Shown here: piece by piece, positions 1 through 15,000 of the stretch
Layout: each line of letters starts with the position of its first letter
Position numbering within the stretch: the stretch's first letter is position 1
Assembly (NCBI RefSeq): GCF_010183535.1
Contig: NC_071330.1
Coordinates: 11,761,717-11,825,716, forward strand
Reading direction: 5' to 3'
Source: Caenorhabditis remanei
Lineage: Eukaryota > Nematoda > Chromadorea > Rhabditida > Rhabditidae
DNA length: 64,000 bases
Notes under the pieces: generated by a model
What the model saw: the letters and a program-made list of their open reading frames with translations, nothing else
Databases searched by the model: none
Told to the model about the DNA's origin: nothing
Translations under genes and position numbers: made by a program

Positions 1-3000
1 TCGACGAACGAACTGGAGAAATCACGACGATAGCTCACTTGGATTATGAAAAACGATCGAAATTCGATATTGTAGCTGTAAGAGTTGAAGAAAGTGGAGA
101 AACGATAGATATATTGGTAGAAGTGGACGATGAGAACGATAATGCGCCGAGTTTTGCAGATCAGAGTGTCAAGGTAAACTGGAAAATGTGTTACAAGACA
201 ACATAAAACTTTAATTTTCAGCTCGAAATCTCGGAATTCGCTCAACTCGGAACTTCCTTCGCCCTTCCGACGGTCACCGATGGAGATGGTCCGAAGTTTG
301 ATGTTCATCGGTTTGTGATACTTCAAGGAAATGTTAATAATGTTTTCAAGGTAAGTTTGAAGATACTGATAAAAATGATTAGTGAGATTTTTTTAGTTGA
401 CATCCCGAAAAGTGAATGAACAACTTCAAGCGGATCTAGTGGTCAATGGACAGTTGGATAGAGAATTCCGAGATAAATATGAATTACTGATCGAGGCACA
501 GGATGGTGGAAAACCTGCTAAGTGAGTTCCCTTCTAATCAGTTAACCGAACTTTCAAAATTTCTAGAACCGGTCAACTCCGATGTTCTATCGAAATTGTC
601 GATGCTAACGACAACGCTCCAGTGTTCACGAGAAGCCGTTACACCGCTTCAGTATCCGCCAACGTCTCCATAGGCTCCCATATCATCACAGTCCAGGCAA
701 CTGACGGTGACATTGGAGAGAACTCCAGAATCTCTTATGAAATCAAGAAGACGTCCTCTCCATCTAATTCCAACTTTGCGATATCTTCTTCTGGAGTCAT
801 CACGACGACGGCTACATTGTTGCCTGCTTCCACTCATGACGTCATAGTGGTGGCTTCAGATCACGGAAATCCGCCGTTAAGTTCATCGGCAGTTGTAACA
901 ATTAGCGTGATGGGAAGTACCTTGGCTTCGCCACCATTGGATATCATTTGGTTGGTCGAATCGAACTCTGGTGAGTTGGTTTTGAGTTATAAGACAATTT
1001 GACGGTAAGAAAATGATTTCTTGCAAAACTTGGCCCAGATATCTGGACTAACACACACAGACATACCTTTGACAACCTTCATTTTCAGCCCACCTCCCGG
1101 AAAACTCTACTCTCGGCTCCATCGTCGCCCGTGTCAGCATTGCTCAAATGTACCGTGACACCAAACTGCGCCTAATCGGAACCACCTCCCTATGCCCCCA
1201 ACAAACCGATCAATCCCATGTATATCTTCTTCTTCTCTGCGGAATCTTGGATCGAGAGACAACTTCTGAATATCATTTGAAATTTCTACTTGAAAAAGAC
1301 GGGCAGATAATAGTAGAGCATCCACAACTCCTCACTATCGGAGATATCAACGACAACGCTCCTCAGTGGCATAGCTCCCAGATACACATCTCCTTGAATC
1401 GTACGGCAGGAGGATCGAGAACACTAACAGCGAAGGATCCGGATTTAGGGCAGAATGGGTGGATAAGGTATTCGGTGTTGGATACGGATCTGGTGTCGAT
1501 TGATAAAGAGACGGGGAGAGTTTTTGTGACGAATACGGTAAGTAGAAAAAGAAATGGAGGAAGAGACATTCGAGGAAGTTTCAGATCGATTGTAACGTAG
1601 GTTCGGAGATCAAATTTAGAGTTCGTGCCGAGGATGGAGGCAGTCCAGCGTTGTCGACGGATTTGCAGGTGAGGCTTAGAAACAATTCAGATAGTCCTGG
1701 GCTATTAAACTGACTTACTGCAGTACCTGCCAAAAGGTTGTTAGCTTTGGCCGTTTTCAGTTGAAATCGTCCAACTTGGAGAGGGTGTCATGGTAATACT
1801 GATTGTCCCGTCAAGTAGATTTTAATTATACAGATCAAGAGTAGAGCTTCATTTTTGTAGTTGACAACTTTTTTGTACAGATACTCCCTAGAGAGTTATA
1901 GGCATTTTAAGAAGACAGCACAAAAATCGCACCATTTTACACTGAAATTGGTCGATTTGTGAAAAATTACTTTGTCGATACGTAACTTGCTAGAGAGTGC
2001 TCGTACAAAAAAGTTGTCAACTACATAAATAAAGCTCTACTTTTGATCTGTATAATTCATTAAAAATCAACTGGGTGTGACAATCAGAATTACCATGACA
2101 CACTCTCAAAGTGGGACAGTTTCAACTGAAAACGGCCAAAGTCTACAACCATTTGACCGGTATTGTAAATCTATCACCCTCCTTTATTTTTTTCATTCCA
2201 GGTGATCGCAGACCTTCTCGACTCTGAATCCAAACCTCCACAATTCGAAAAAGCCCTTTGGCAAGTGGAGATTGCTGAGGACACACCCGTCGGGACTTGT
2301 CTTGTCAAGGTACTTTTTTTCTGCTTTTTGACTCTCTAGTTTTGATGGCCACCACCACCACTCCGACAGCAAGAAACACAAATTAATATAGCGGCTGTTT
2401 CGAAACCGAAAAAAAGGAAAACCGGGAATTCCCAAAGGTCGAATAACTCATTTCTTGTTTGTAAAGTTGCCGAGAGGGGGATATGACATACGACGGGGAG
2501 GGAAACGAAGAAGAGAGGGGAAGGAAGTGATTAATAATTTTTGTTTCGTTTTGACAAAGGGGGTCAAATAGAAAAAGAGGGGAAGGGCAAAAATTAGGGG
2601 TTTAGGGGATTAAAGGAAAAGGGAGTCAGAAAAATTTTGTGATAAGATAAGAATAATCGGCATTGGGGGAATCTGGGGAAAGGTGAATCAGAACCATAAT
2701 AGGACAAAATTTGGGGAAGAAAATATTCAAAAAAGAAAAATCTGGAAAAATAATTGATGATCTTAATCAAGGAAAGGAGGAATAAGAAAATCTGTTGAAG
2801 AAATAATGGGAAAGGTTATGAGATTCCGGGTTTAAAAAATTTAGAAACATAGACGAATCTAACATAGTCAAAAATATATGTAATTTAAGCGCGGGTTCTA
2901 ACAAAATATAATATATGACACAAATATTTGTATGACACGAGACACGCAACGAACGGATTAAAAATATTATATTAGTATGGCACGGTTCTTACAACTTGCG

Positions 3001-6000
3001 CTCTACCGAAATCGAAGAAAATTGTGTGCGACATTGAGAAACTCAGAGAAAAAGAGATATTCTTCGAGTGCATTTTGGTGGAGCGCAGTTGCAAGAGAGG
3101 TGCCGAGCAAATATATTGAATTCACTGTAAAATCTGTATCAGAAAGAACAAAATGTTTCTAATCCAGATTTTACAGTATCTTAGGATATGATCAGCTTAC
3201 AAAATAAATAGGAGAGTAAGGTTAAAAAAGGAATAGTTTGATGAGATTAGATTTAAGAAAAAATCAAAATTTTGAAAATGTTAGGCTAAATGGCTTCTCC
3301 TTTTCTTAATCCTCATCCTTCGCTGCTTCCATCGCCACCTTCTTCTTCGCAGACCCCGCTCGTTTTGGTGTTGCACTTGTAGCACGTTCACTTGATTTTG
3401 TGGCCGGACGACCAGCAGTTGTTGGACGTGGAGCTCCTTTTGATGATGGTCTTGATCCAGTTTTAGTTGCTGGACGTGCCTCTGCTCCGGCTTTGGTTCC
3501 CGGACGGGCTCCAGTAGTTGGCCGGGATCCGCTACGAGTACGTGGTTTGGCGTCGGCAGCTGATTTGGTTGTGGAGTTGGCGCCGATGGATTCGCTTCGC
3601 TTGGCTGAAAAATTTTGATGAGTCAGCAAACACGCTCTACCGACGATTGTCTAAGTTTTCATAGACCTACCTTTAGGCACTTTCTTTGCTGTCGCTGGTC
3701 TTGCCGCTGCTTCATCCATCATATCCAACATGCTAGCTCCCTTTGACTTCTTCTTTTTCTCACCAGCAGTTGGTGGGCGTTTGTCGATTTGCTGGAAAAT
3801 TGTTATGCATCTAACATGAGACTGAAGTTTGGTTTATGTGGGGAATTCAGCATAGCTGGAAATAGACGTACCATTTCCTCCATCGCCGCCTTCAACGTTT
3901 TCTTCTTCTCCCTCGCATCGATTACAGTAATCTGCTGATTCTCCGCCACCTCCTTCATATATGTTTTCTCGTCCTCAATGTTATCAAACAGACTCATTCC
4001 CCATATTTCGGATTCTGAAAAGAAATTGGACATTGGAATACGGTAGAATAGGAGAGAAGAGTGAGAAAGGGATTTAGATATGTACTAACTGAAAGTGTTG
4101 GGTCAGAAGAGAAAATGTAAGATGTAGTCGGGGGAAAGAGAGCGGGATTAGAGCTACAAACATGGTAGATTTGTATTTGGTTGACGTAAAGAGAGCTAGT
4201 GCTTTGATACGAAAACGGGGGATTAGAGACCACAGATTTGGTGCTATTTTTGGAATGGGATTAACGGTTTGAGGGCAAAAGCTTCAAGACTTTTTTTGAA
4301 ACTGATGTTACACGTACTAGCGTCCCAGAGGCACAAGTGATCATTTGAACTTATAAAGTAGTTTTTAGGGGGACTCGCAGAATAAAAGGAGGACTGGCCT
4401 AACTAGGGAAAGTCATGGAACTATTTGGGAGTTTTGGGACGGAAAGCTGAGAAAACGTTGATTCCGAATATATATATTTAGTTTTTGCCCTCGAAGTCTG
4501 ATATTTGAGAAAAATGAGGTCAAAGTTCTGAAAAATAGAAGTCACCTCATTAACACACGGAAATTGCAAAAAATTTCGCGTGTCAGAAAGGTAATAATTT
4601 GACATTTTTCCTAACTTTGATCTCGTTTTTCCCGAATACCAGGCCTCGGGGGGCAAAAACTGAATATATATTTGGAATCAGCCTTTTCTAAGCTCTCTAA
4701 TGATATAGTTCAGGTCCCATAACTCTAACCATTTTAGCTACCAGGGTTCTAACCAACATGCCACAAAAAATTTGCTCAACACCTACTTTCTTTGTTTTCC
4801 ACCATTCTACTTATCACGCACTCAACCCGTATCAGCCCAACATTATTAGTCACTTCACCGAGTTTTAACTTCTCATTAAAATGTCCCCCTCCTTCCCACT
4901 CATCATACGGTCCACTAACCAGCGACTGCTGACGTAGTTGTTGACGACATCAAACTCTCAAAAAGAGCCATCTCGTTACCCTCTCTTCGATCCGATTTGC
5001 CGAGACCACCGCCTTGAATCTGAAATTTCAGGGGTTTCGGGGATTGCTACTGGGAACTAGAAAGAAGGCTGAAACCTCTATTCTAAATTTGAGCGGCTCC
5101 TAAACTACTATGAATGCCTGCCAGATCTATAAATTACTATAGCGGAAAAAACCAAATGAAAATCAATGTTCTAACCCCAGAAAAAGTGTTCAAAAACTCA
5201 ATACGAAAACATAATAAAATGCTCGTTCACTAGAACGAGCTAGAAAAAAGAAACGACTGAAAACAAAACAGAGCAATGTCTGATTGTGAGAAAAGAGGGA
5301 GGGAGTGCTCCGACACTTTCTCTGACTTCTTCTGACTAATGAGGTCTTGTGATACATGTTTTATATCTATATAGAAACAATATGAGAGAGTGTCAGACCT
5401 AGAGAGACGCAGAGACATTTGGATCAGAGTTCTAGGTTGGAGTGGGGATGGATAAGGTCTGGTTGGTAAGGTTGGATGGGCGGGCTAGGCCAATCAAGAC
5501 AACGCTGAGAATAGGATTCGTGAGAGCACAAGTTCTGTCAAAATTCTTTAATTTTTTGACCTACTTTCATTAACCCATTTCCATCTCTGTACGAGTTGGC
5601 ACCAAGGTCTGTTGATCGTTTCGTAGCGTCCAGCGCGTCGGGCTGAAATTCTCTCGTGACTGTCAGAAGACCATCATAAGATCGAACAACTCACCAAATT
5701 CTCGAAAGGCACGTACTTGTATGGTGTGGGAAAAACGCTGGTGTGAGTAATCTCACCGCTGGCGAAATACTGCAAAAAGGAGAACTGAATTTGATTAGGT
5801 TAGATTTCTTTGGAGGGAGGAAATGGGTTCAAAGCACGACTAGTCTGGACTCGGGCTAGAACCTAGCATTTATTGATTTATCCTATTAAATTACCTTGGT
5901 CTCTCCGACTGGATGTCCGTCTAACATCAATTGAACTGGAGCGTTTTTATCAAATATAACAAATCGTCCATTTGGTAGTTGCTTGCAGTCTTTTATGAAT

Positions 6001-9000
6001 GTTGACACTTTGACTCGGGTGTCTTGAAAGAAGACAAGAAGGGAGTTACGGAGCATGAACCATCCCATTGGACCGAGGGGACGGTAGAATGTGAATGCCT
6101 GGAAAAAAGGATTGGTAGTGGAATAGATAAGTTCCAAGTTGATTTCGCCAAAATTTTCCTCAAACTATGCTCGATTGCTTAACTTGATATATACCGTAAA
6201 ACCTGAATAGAGGCACACTTAGCGGGGTGCCTGTTCGCAGCGGTATATCTCGGACCCCAAACGAAATATCAAAAAGCTGCTAACTCACAAAATATAGCTC
6301 AACATTCATAAAATATTTTTTCAGTTTAACAATTTCCATTTCTTTAAAGAGAGCCGAGATACGATGCTCCAAACTCTTGTTAGCGAATGCGCCTCTATTA
6401 CAGGTTTCACGGTAGCTTTTTAGATTTATGTATTGACATCTAGATATAATGAGTATCAGTACGTCACGGTGTCCCAAATTTGTACGATTTTTCGAAGTGT
6501 ATGATATTCGAGTAGCTGGGATTCAGGAATTTATTTTCCTATTTCATAACTTTTTATACGAAATCTCCCAGTAGTGATAACCCTTCAAAGTAGGTAGCCC
6601 TAATACTACAACTTCAATTATGTATTTGGTTACTCGCCTCTTATCTTTTTAGAAACATTCTACTAAAAATGAATACGATTTTTTATTTTTTATAAGAAAA
6701 GAACTCACCATTGTATACGCATGCTCTACCGCTGTTCCAATATCCTTATCTAACGGTACCAAGTCCAGAAGTGCTCTTAGATGGTTCACAGTAATTGTCA
6801 TAATCTGAAACTATCTTTTCATCTTTTTCCTACATTTCCCTTTCCTCACCTGCTCTGGCATTGTCATTTTCATCAACGCAAATTTATAGGACATCATCAT
6901 CAGATCAAACAACTTATCCATCGAATTCTCATTTAGCCTCATTATTGAACAATGTGCAACTTTTTCGAAAAACATTTTCAGCCCGGCACGTGTCGGTGTT
7001 CCATGTCCTTTGAATACTTCGTCTAGTGTCTGTTTGGCAAGAAATCCTAGCATGATCTCTTTCACTACTTTGTCACTTTTTTCTCGGTCTTCTATTCGCT
7101 GGAAAATTCATTTTGCGAAAAGATATTGTTATCACTAGATAAAGCTGATCGAGAGCTTTCAGAAAAGTATAATCATGCCTATGCTTGCTTTCAATTGGGT
7201 CCCATCGCGAAAACTACAGTATCCCAATTTAAAGGCGCATACCGTATTTTCGTGGTGGAACCCCACTTGCCTCAAACCAGGGCATGATTATACTTTTCTG
7301 AAAGCTCTCGTCCCACTGAATCCGAATTTCCTATTTTCGGTCACCGTGGCCTGACTTTTCCTCCCTAGTATGACTCACCTCTTTCTGTACCCTCAACCTT
7401 TGGTCCAATACATACATCATTTCGACGCCCAAGTTGAGATAAAGCGCCGGAAATACATGGCTGCACATCTGTTTCGGAATTTTTACCTGGAATAACCTAG
7501 TAGATGGCAAAAGAATAGTGGACATGCCAAAGTCATCCGGTTCCGTTTCGTCAGACATTTTTCAGTTGAGTGAATATTAATTGTAAGTGGACTATAAGAC
7601 TGGGGAAAGGAAGAGAGTATTGGAAACGTACAGTTGAGAGACAAGAGGGGGATCAGATTAAAAACAAAAAAGATAATAAGAGAAAAGGGGGAGAAGACCA
7701 CCCACTTGGGACTGCTCACTTATCAGAAAATAGACAGAAAGCTGTTATTTTATTGTCGGAGGGTACATTAGATGTCCCTCACTTTTTCCCTTCTTCAAAT
7801 TTTTCTTCCATCAAAATTCAAAAATCTAGATACGCTCAAAAGATCACAACTTTTTTGCAAAACTTTACGCTGTCTGGTTTTCGAGTAAAATGTGTGTAGC
7901 CTACTTTTGGTAGCTTCGTTGAGAGCTCTCTTCAATGTTTCAATAAGTTCAATGTGTTTAGAGAAACGAGCCAAAGGTGCGCCAGTTTGAAGATTTTTCC
8001 TTTTTCTTATATTGAGTTTTGTTATAGAACCAGAGAAACGCGTCTCAGGCACGCCCCCGTCAGACGATACGTTTTTGATAAAAAATTTCAATTTTTGAGT
8101 AAAGACACTTCAGGTTCCCCAGATTCTGAATTTGAAATCTAGTCATCATTCCTAAGCCTTCCGTCAATCAAAAACGCGTCTCAGGCACCCCAGACTAATC
8201 AGAAAACATAAAACATCTAGATTAGAAAAGAAGATAATCGTCAAATTTCCTGCAAAACAAAAAAGTATTTCTTATCCGTTCTAGATTTTCACTTACATAT
8301 CAATATCCGGAATGAGAAAGAAAACAAAAAAAGAGAACAGACTTTCATGTTCTTTGTGAAAAACAGAGTGGGTTGATATGGCAACCCTCCACTCTTCCTC
8401 ACTCTATTTCTTATCAAGACAGAATTCGAGTGAGTGAGAGAACGGCTCTTGTTTCAAAACGAACGAAGAACGGGGGAGAATTGTCTGTCTGTGTCTGTCT
8501 TCTAATAAACCAGAAACAGAAGACGAAAGCGGAGCACACTTTTACATAAAGAAAGGAGTCTGGGTGCATGGGTGTATGGGTGTGGTGTAGCCGCTATGAG
8601 AAATCTGAGAGTGAAATTTTGGTGGAGGGGGAAATTAGAACTAGCCGTCTTTCTTGGATTTCGGTGGGAAAGGTGGAGCCGAAATAATAATTTGCACCTG
8701 TTTACTCACTTTTCTGATTGAAAAATATTTGTATCCCTTGCTTGTTTTATAAACAATCTGGCGTACCGCTGGCGCGTGTTTTTCTAAAAATTGAAGGCTT
8801 CAAATGTAGTCTGTTTCTGTCTCAAAGATCTGTTTATCTGGTGTACATTTGAAGTTGAGGCTGGGGAGTCTTGGACGCGTTTTTCTACTTTTGATCATTG
8901 AGTTCAAGTCGTCATTTGACATAATGTAGTTCAGTTATATGGCGAGTCTGGCGCTTGAGAGTTTTTTTTTAAATTCCACTACAATGCGGATTTTTAAAAA

Positions 9001-12000
9001 CTACTAGTTCGACACAGTTCTTACAACTGCGCTCCACCGAAATGTTCTTGAAAAATGTCTATTTTCTCTGTGTCTCTCAATTTTGCACACAACTATCTTC
9101 GGTTTCGGTAGAGCGCGGTTGTAAGAAGCGTGAAGGGCTAATAGAACATTTGCGTTCTCAATTTAACCATCAAGAACTATATATGAACCTGGCGTATCTA
9201 TAAGACGTTTCCGAGAACGGAATTGTAATTTTGAAATTTCTCACTTCAAATAACTTACCCTTCCTTAATATCAGGAGTGGCAGTGTGCTGGTGCGCCTTG
9301 CACGTGTTTCCAACTTTCTCGAAATTCTTCTAAAAAGTTGTAATTTTTCAGGTTGTTGCAAACAATTCACAATGCGGAAATTCGAAACGGATACGGTATT
9401 CGATGCAACAGGGGAAGGATGAGGTAAAAATTATAAAAATTACAGTTTAAAAAATTCTTGACATATTTTCAGTATCTATCAATCGACTCGATGTCTGGAA
9501 CAGTTTGCATCCAAAAAATGTTGGACTATGAAAAGGAGAAAAGCTACCAAACGACAGTAATCGCAACGAATGCAAGTGAGTATACGAAATGAAAAAAGAA
9601 AAAAAGTATACGAAACGAAATCTTGAATTTTCGAAATCAGGTGTCTCCTGCATTTATATACATAAATATGAATGACATATGCTTATAAATCACCATAGAA
9701 ACAAAATTAAAGGGTTGTTTGTGCCTTGGAGAAGAGGCGAGAAAACTAATTATAGGGCAGGGGGAAAATTGGAAATCGGGGAGAAGAGAAATTTCTTGAA
9801 AAATCTCGAGAGGAGTTTCTATGAGTATAAAAGTCTTAAAAGGTTACTTTCATTTCGTGGGAACCTTTGAGAGGAAACGCACTGAAAGTATATATAGCGA
9901 GAAATGGAGATAATGCAATTTCCGGCTGGTTCTTTGGTCACTTTTTGACCGGAATTTAGGTTGAAGACGGAGCTTTTGTCATGATTTTTTGTTACTTCAG
10001 GTGCAATGCATCTAGTGCTCGTGAACTTTGGAACATGAGAATGGATGCTTTGTATTTTAAACAATTTTGGTATTGATTTACGGCGATTCCTTTAGATTTA
10101 CGAACTTTAGACGTAGATTTTCGCGGATGAATGTCGAATTACGGGGTTTCTGTAGACTGGAGAGCAATTACTGTATACAGTAACGGTAGATTGTAGATTT
10201 ACGCTTTTTCATGCCCATTTACAAGCTTACTGTATGCCTACGATGAGACACTACAGTTTACTCCCGGCATGCAGAAAAGTACAATCATGATAAGAGTCTT
10301 GCCCCGAAAGCGAATTTGCTGTCCCTTTAATATTATGAAACTTAAAAAATAAACTTTTGCTATCAAAATTCTTTAATATTCATCAAAATTTCAGATTCTG
10401 AAACCTCAACCAGTCTTATCTCAATCCGTCTCAAGGATGTCAATGACAACTGGCCAGTATTCTACCCCAACGAGTATCATCTCACAATCCGTGAAGGTCC
10501 AAAACCATCGGAACCCCTCCTGGTTGTCTCTGCTTCAGACTTGGATTCGGGACATTTCGGAGAGGTTTCTTATCAGATTCTAAGTGAATCCACCTCGTTT
10601 TCTATCAATTCAATGACTGGGGAGGTTTTTGCAAAGGTATAGAAATTTCGTTTGAAAAAAAGTGCCTAATCTATTTTTTCTTTTTGCAGAAAGATCTATC
10701 GCGTGGTCGCTTCCATCTTGTCGTGAACGCTAAGGATGGTGGAGGTCAAAACTCGGAAAACCCCGCCAACATTCACATTACAGTAATCGACAAGGACTCC
10801 AAGACACCCGAGTTTTCACGATCCAAATATGAAATCCGAACTACCGAGGATATTTTACCGGGTATCGCTATAGGAAGTGTTGCGGCGATGTCTGAGGGAC
10901 GCATCAAATACTCGATATATTCTGGAGACCCTGAACACAACTTCTCTATTGATGAAGACACTGGAAAGATCTATGTGACAAGATATCTTGATGCTGATGT
11001 CCATGATACCGTACTCCTGAATATTCAAGCGACGATGGATGGAGGGCAGAGTAATCAGACACAAGTGTTGATCTCCATTGATGATCATAACGACAACGCC
11101 CCGATTTTCTCGAATGGTCTGGTGGAAATCTCAGTGAGAGAGGATACTCCAATTTCTGAACCATTTTATATTGTCCATGCAACTGATAAGGATAAGAAGA
11201 AGAATGGGCAAGTGAAGTACTCAATAATATCCTCTCACCCGGGAAGCTCCATTGAGATTGATCCTCACACTGGACAGCTTTCGACGTCATCTGAATTCGA
11301 TTACGAGTCGGTTCGAAACTTCAAAATTCGAATCAAAGCTAGCGATATGGGAATTCCATCGAGATCCTCAAATATGACTCTGTTCATTCATATCAATGAT
11401 GTCAATGACAATTCTCCAATGTTTGAGAAGACTGCATATTTTATGGATGTGCAGGAGAACTCTCCACCGAAGACAATTGTTGGAAAAGTGGTGGCCACTG
11501 ACTTGGATAGTCTGGAGAATGGACAAATCAGTTATAGAATTACAAATGGTTCAGAATATTTCGGAATCGACGAGAAGCTTGGAAACATTTACACGAAGAA
11601 ATCGCTGGACCGAGAAACGATCAGTCACGTAGATGTTACTCTTGTGGCAGAGGATAAAGGGATCCCACCACGATCTTCAAGTGTTCATGCTCGGATTACT
11701 GTACTTGACGTGAATGACAATCCACCATCATGTCTGTCTATCACTCCTATCGTAGTCCCAGCCAACTCTCCACCCTCAACTGCCATCGGAACTATTGTTG
11801 CAAGTGACCCGGATAAGGGGTTGAATGGATCTGTTCTCTATCGAGCTCAGCTACAAAGTAATCTCTTTGTGGTGAAATCAAATGGTGATGTCTATCTCAG
11901 AAGACAGCTCAATGCTTCCGATGAACATCATCAACGACTTTCTGTCATAGTGTCCGATCAAGGAATCCCAAGGAAGAGTACGGTATGCCACGTGGCAGTT

Positions 12001-15000
12001 CGGATAGCCAAGGGGTCTTCTGATATTGTACTACAAGAACCCGTGCAGAGATACGTGGAAATTCCCGCTGCATGTGCTGCGAAGTGTCGATTGACTGTCT
12101 TCAATGCCACAGGAGTAACCACGTGGCAAATCCAAAGTTCGGATATTTCAAACCACTTTGCAATCAGAGATGGAGTACTGTCTATGGTGTCCCAACCAAA
12201 TCATCGACCACCTTACTCTCTTGGCATCGTGCTAAGTGATAGGAATGATAGACAGAAATCAATTCAATTGAGAATAGTAGCAACTGGTGAAGCTGCTAGT
12301 AAAGAAGAAATCATTCGGATTTCCGACACGAATAGTATCGGATCAAAAATTGGAAGACTAGGAGAGAAATCACCGGATTCCTCGTTCTTCTACAGATTTT
12401 CTTCTGGAAATGAGGAGAATTGTCCATTGGAATTGGATCAGACCGGTGGGGTACTGTATCTTGCTGAAGGGATTCGAGGGATTCGAAATGCGATGGAAAG
12501 CAATTTTTCTTGCTTCTTTGAGAAGTTCAACTCAACTGATGGAAGTGTGGATGAGATGAGAGTGGATTTGGAGGTGAGCGACACCAAAAATTAATTTCTT
12601 AGCTAAAAATTATTCAAAACCGAAGTTTTGAAACTTTGTAAAACTCACAAAAAGTAAAATAGTAGTCTACAAACTCTACTTCCGAGCCAATCTTTTTGAA
12701 ACTGACATTTTTGAATTCAGCTTTTCAAAATTATAATAATAGTCCTGCCACGAAAACTACAGTAACGTGAGTTCAAAGGCGCACTCTCTAGTTTCGCGTC
12801 AAGACCCAACTTGCTTCAAACTTAGGTCAATTATTATTTTCTGAAAACTCTTGATGATGAATTTCAATTGGAATATTTCCAGATTACGCGTTCAAAATCC
12901 GACAAACCCCAATTCGACACCCGCCACCTGGCAGTCCATGTTCGTGAGGACACCTCAACCGGATCCATCATCACTACTGTAAATGCAACAGCCAACGATG
13001 ATTCAACCACTCCGATCAGCTATCGGTTCCCATCACAAATTGATACATTCGCTATTGATCAATTCACAGGAGATATCACTCTGGTGGAGAGTTTGCATTG
13101 GCATGTCAAGCCTATCTATCATCTTATTGTCGAAGCATTCACCACGGGTCCTGGCACGACTCTATTGGTTACTGTAGATGTGGAAGACGTGAATGATCAT
13201 TCTCCATTTATTGTGTCTCAACCTACAGTACTTCTCCCAGCAAGTTATCGAAAAGGAGATATGGTACATCGAGTTGTGGCAATCGATTTGGATCAAAACC
13301 CGAAGATTTCTTATAGCATCCAAAACTACTCCGAGCCAGTGGAAGCTTTGAGAATTGATTCTGATTCTGGAGAGATTACAATTCTATCATCTGAAGGTTT
13401 TCCAGAGACGATTACAGTAAGGGCAGATGATGTGGCAGATCCAACGAAATATGACGAGCAGAAAGTGTTGATCAAGGCATCGAATATATCAAAGAGTCAC
13501 TGGCACTTCTTCGACAATCAGAAGAGTACTGTAGCCATGGAGACCAACACCCCGAAGGATACAGTAATCCAGAAATTCAAGGAAGAAGGCGGAGTCAAAA
13601 TGAAATTAGTCCCCACCTCCCAGTTCTTCGAGCTCCAAGGGAATCAGCTAGTTCAAAAGACAGTTAACGTGGCTGCCGGCACCTATCGGCATACTGTAGT
13701 TGCTGAAAAAGAGGAGGACTTGATTGACTGGACTGTACTGGAAATAGAAGTTCCACCAATGTTCCAAGACCCACCGAAGATCTCATCGACGTCGTGTGGA
13801 GTGGTTACGGTAGAGGAGAATATGGACTTGAAGAATTTCAAGAGAATTATGGCAACTGGAATGACAAACTCATCAAGATTCAGATTTCAAGGAGCCTCTG
13901 ATAGGTTCACCATTGATTCTATAACCGGAGACATCTCTGTGACCTCTCTGGACCGGGAGTCTGCGCAAGAACATCTTCTCGTCGTCGTTTTATCAGATGC
14001 CGGCAGGAATGACTCGTGCACCGTCCGGGTTACTGTAGCTGATCAGAACGACAACAAACCTCAATTCGACGCGAACACCCCGTCAGAAATTTCCATCAAT
14101 GAAAGTTCTCAAGTTGGAGATGTTCTCTGGAAGTTCCATGCATCTGATATGGATATAGGGTTGAATGGAAAACTATCATTTGAGCTACTGGAGGATCCCT
14201 CGAAATCATTGGATTTGGTGCCGGAAACTGGCGCTCTGGTTATCCGGAGACTTAGCCAGAAAGACACGTGGCAAATCAAAGTACGAGTGATGGATCACGG
14301 ATATCCAATTGGATTGGGAACAGAGAGAACGATCAAGATTCTGAACTCCCAAAGACCTCCGGCAAATCAACAAGAACCTATCGAATTTCTGAGACAAACT
14401 TATATCAGCTCGATCGATGAAAGTCTACCACGTGGACAGTTTGTATCAAAGCTCGAAACTTCTGGAGTAGCTGGAATCACTTATAGCATTGTTGAAGGGA
14501 ATACTGACTCGGCGTTCTCGGTTGACTCGGATGGAGTGATTAGAACAAATCTGGAACTCGATAAGGAGATTCAGGATAAGTATAATCTGAAAGTGATTGG
14601 AATAGTGAATCCAGGAGGTAGAAGTTCTACACCAAGTCAAATTACAACTCGTATCAATGTTCGTGTCAATAATCTCAATGATAATCTACCTTCATTCCCG
14701 CAAACTAAACCGAGACGTGTCGCCGAGACGTTAAAAGTTGGAAGCTACGTGGCTACAGTAGGAGCAAAGGATGTGGATCAACTTGCAGTTCTACAGTACT
14801 CTCTGGAAGATCAAAAGGACTCAAAGTTCGAAGTTGACAGATTCACTGGAGTGATTCATTTGAAAGAATCCTTGGATTATGAGACTTTGAAAGAGCACAC
14901 ACTTCATTTGAAAGTCACAGATGGACAATTCGAGGCCAAGACCAATCTGACGATATTCGTATCAGATGTCAACGACAATCCACCAAAGTTCTCAAAAGAC

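Noticed and set aside
4800..5460. Extra ORF at 5418-5230 inside OSCP1
   Set aside because: It sits in the intron between exons 6 and 7, with no phase-compatible splice sites or family residues.
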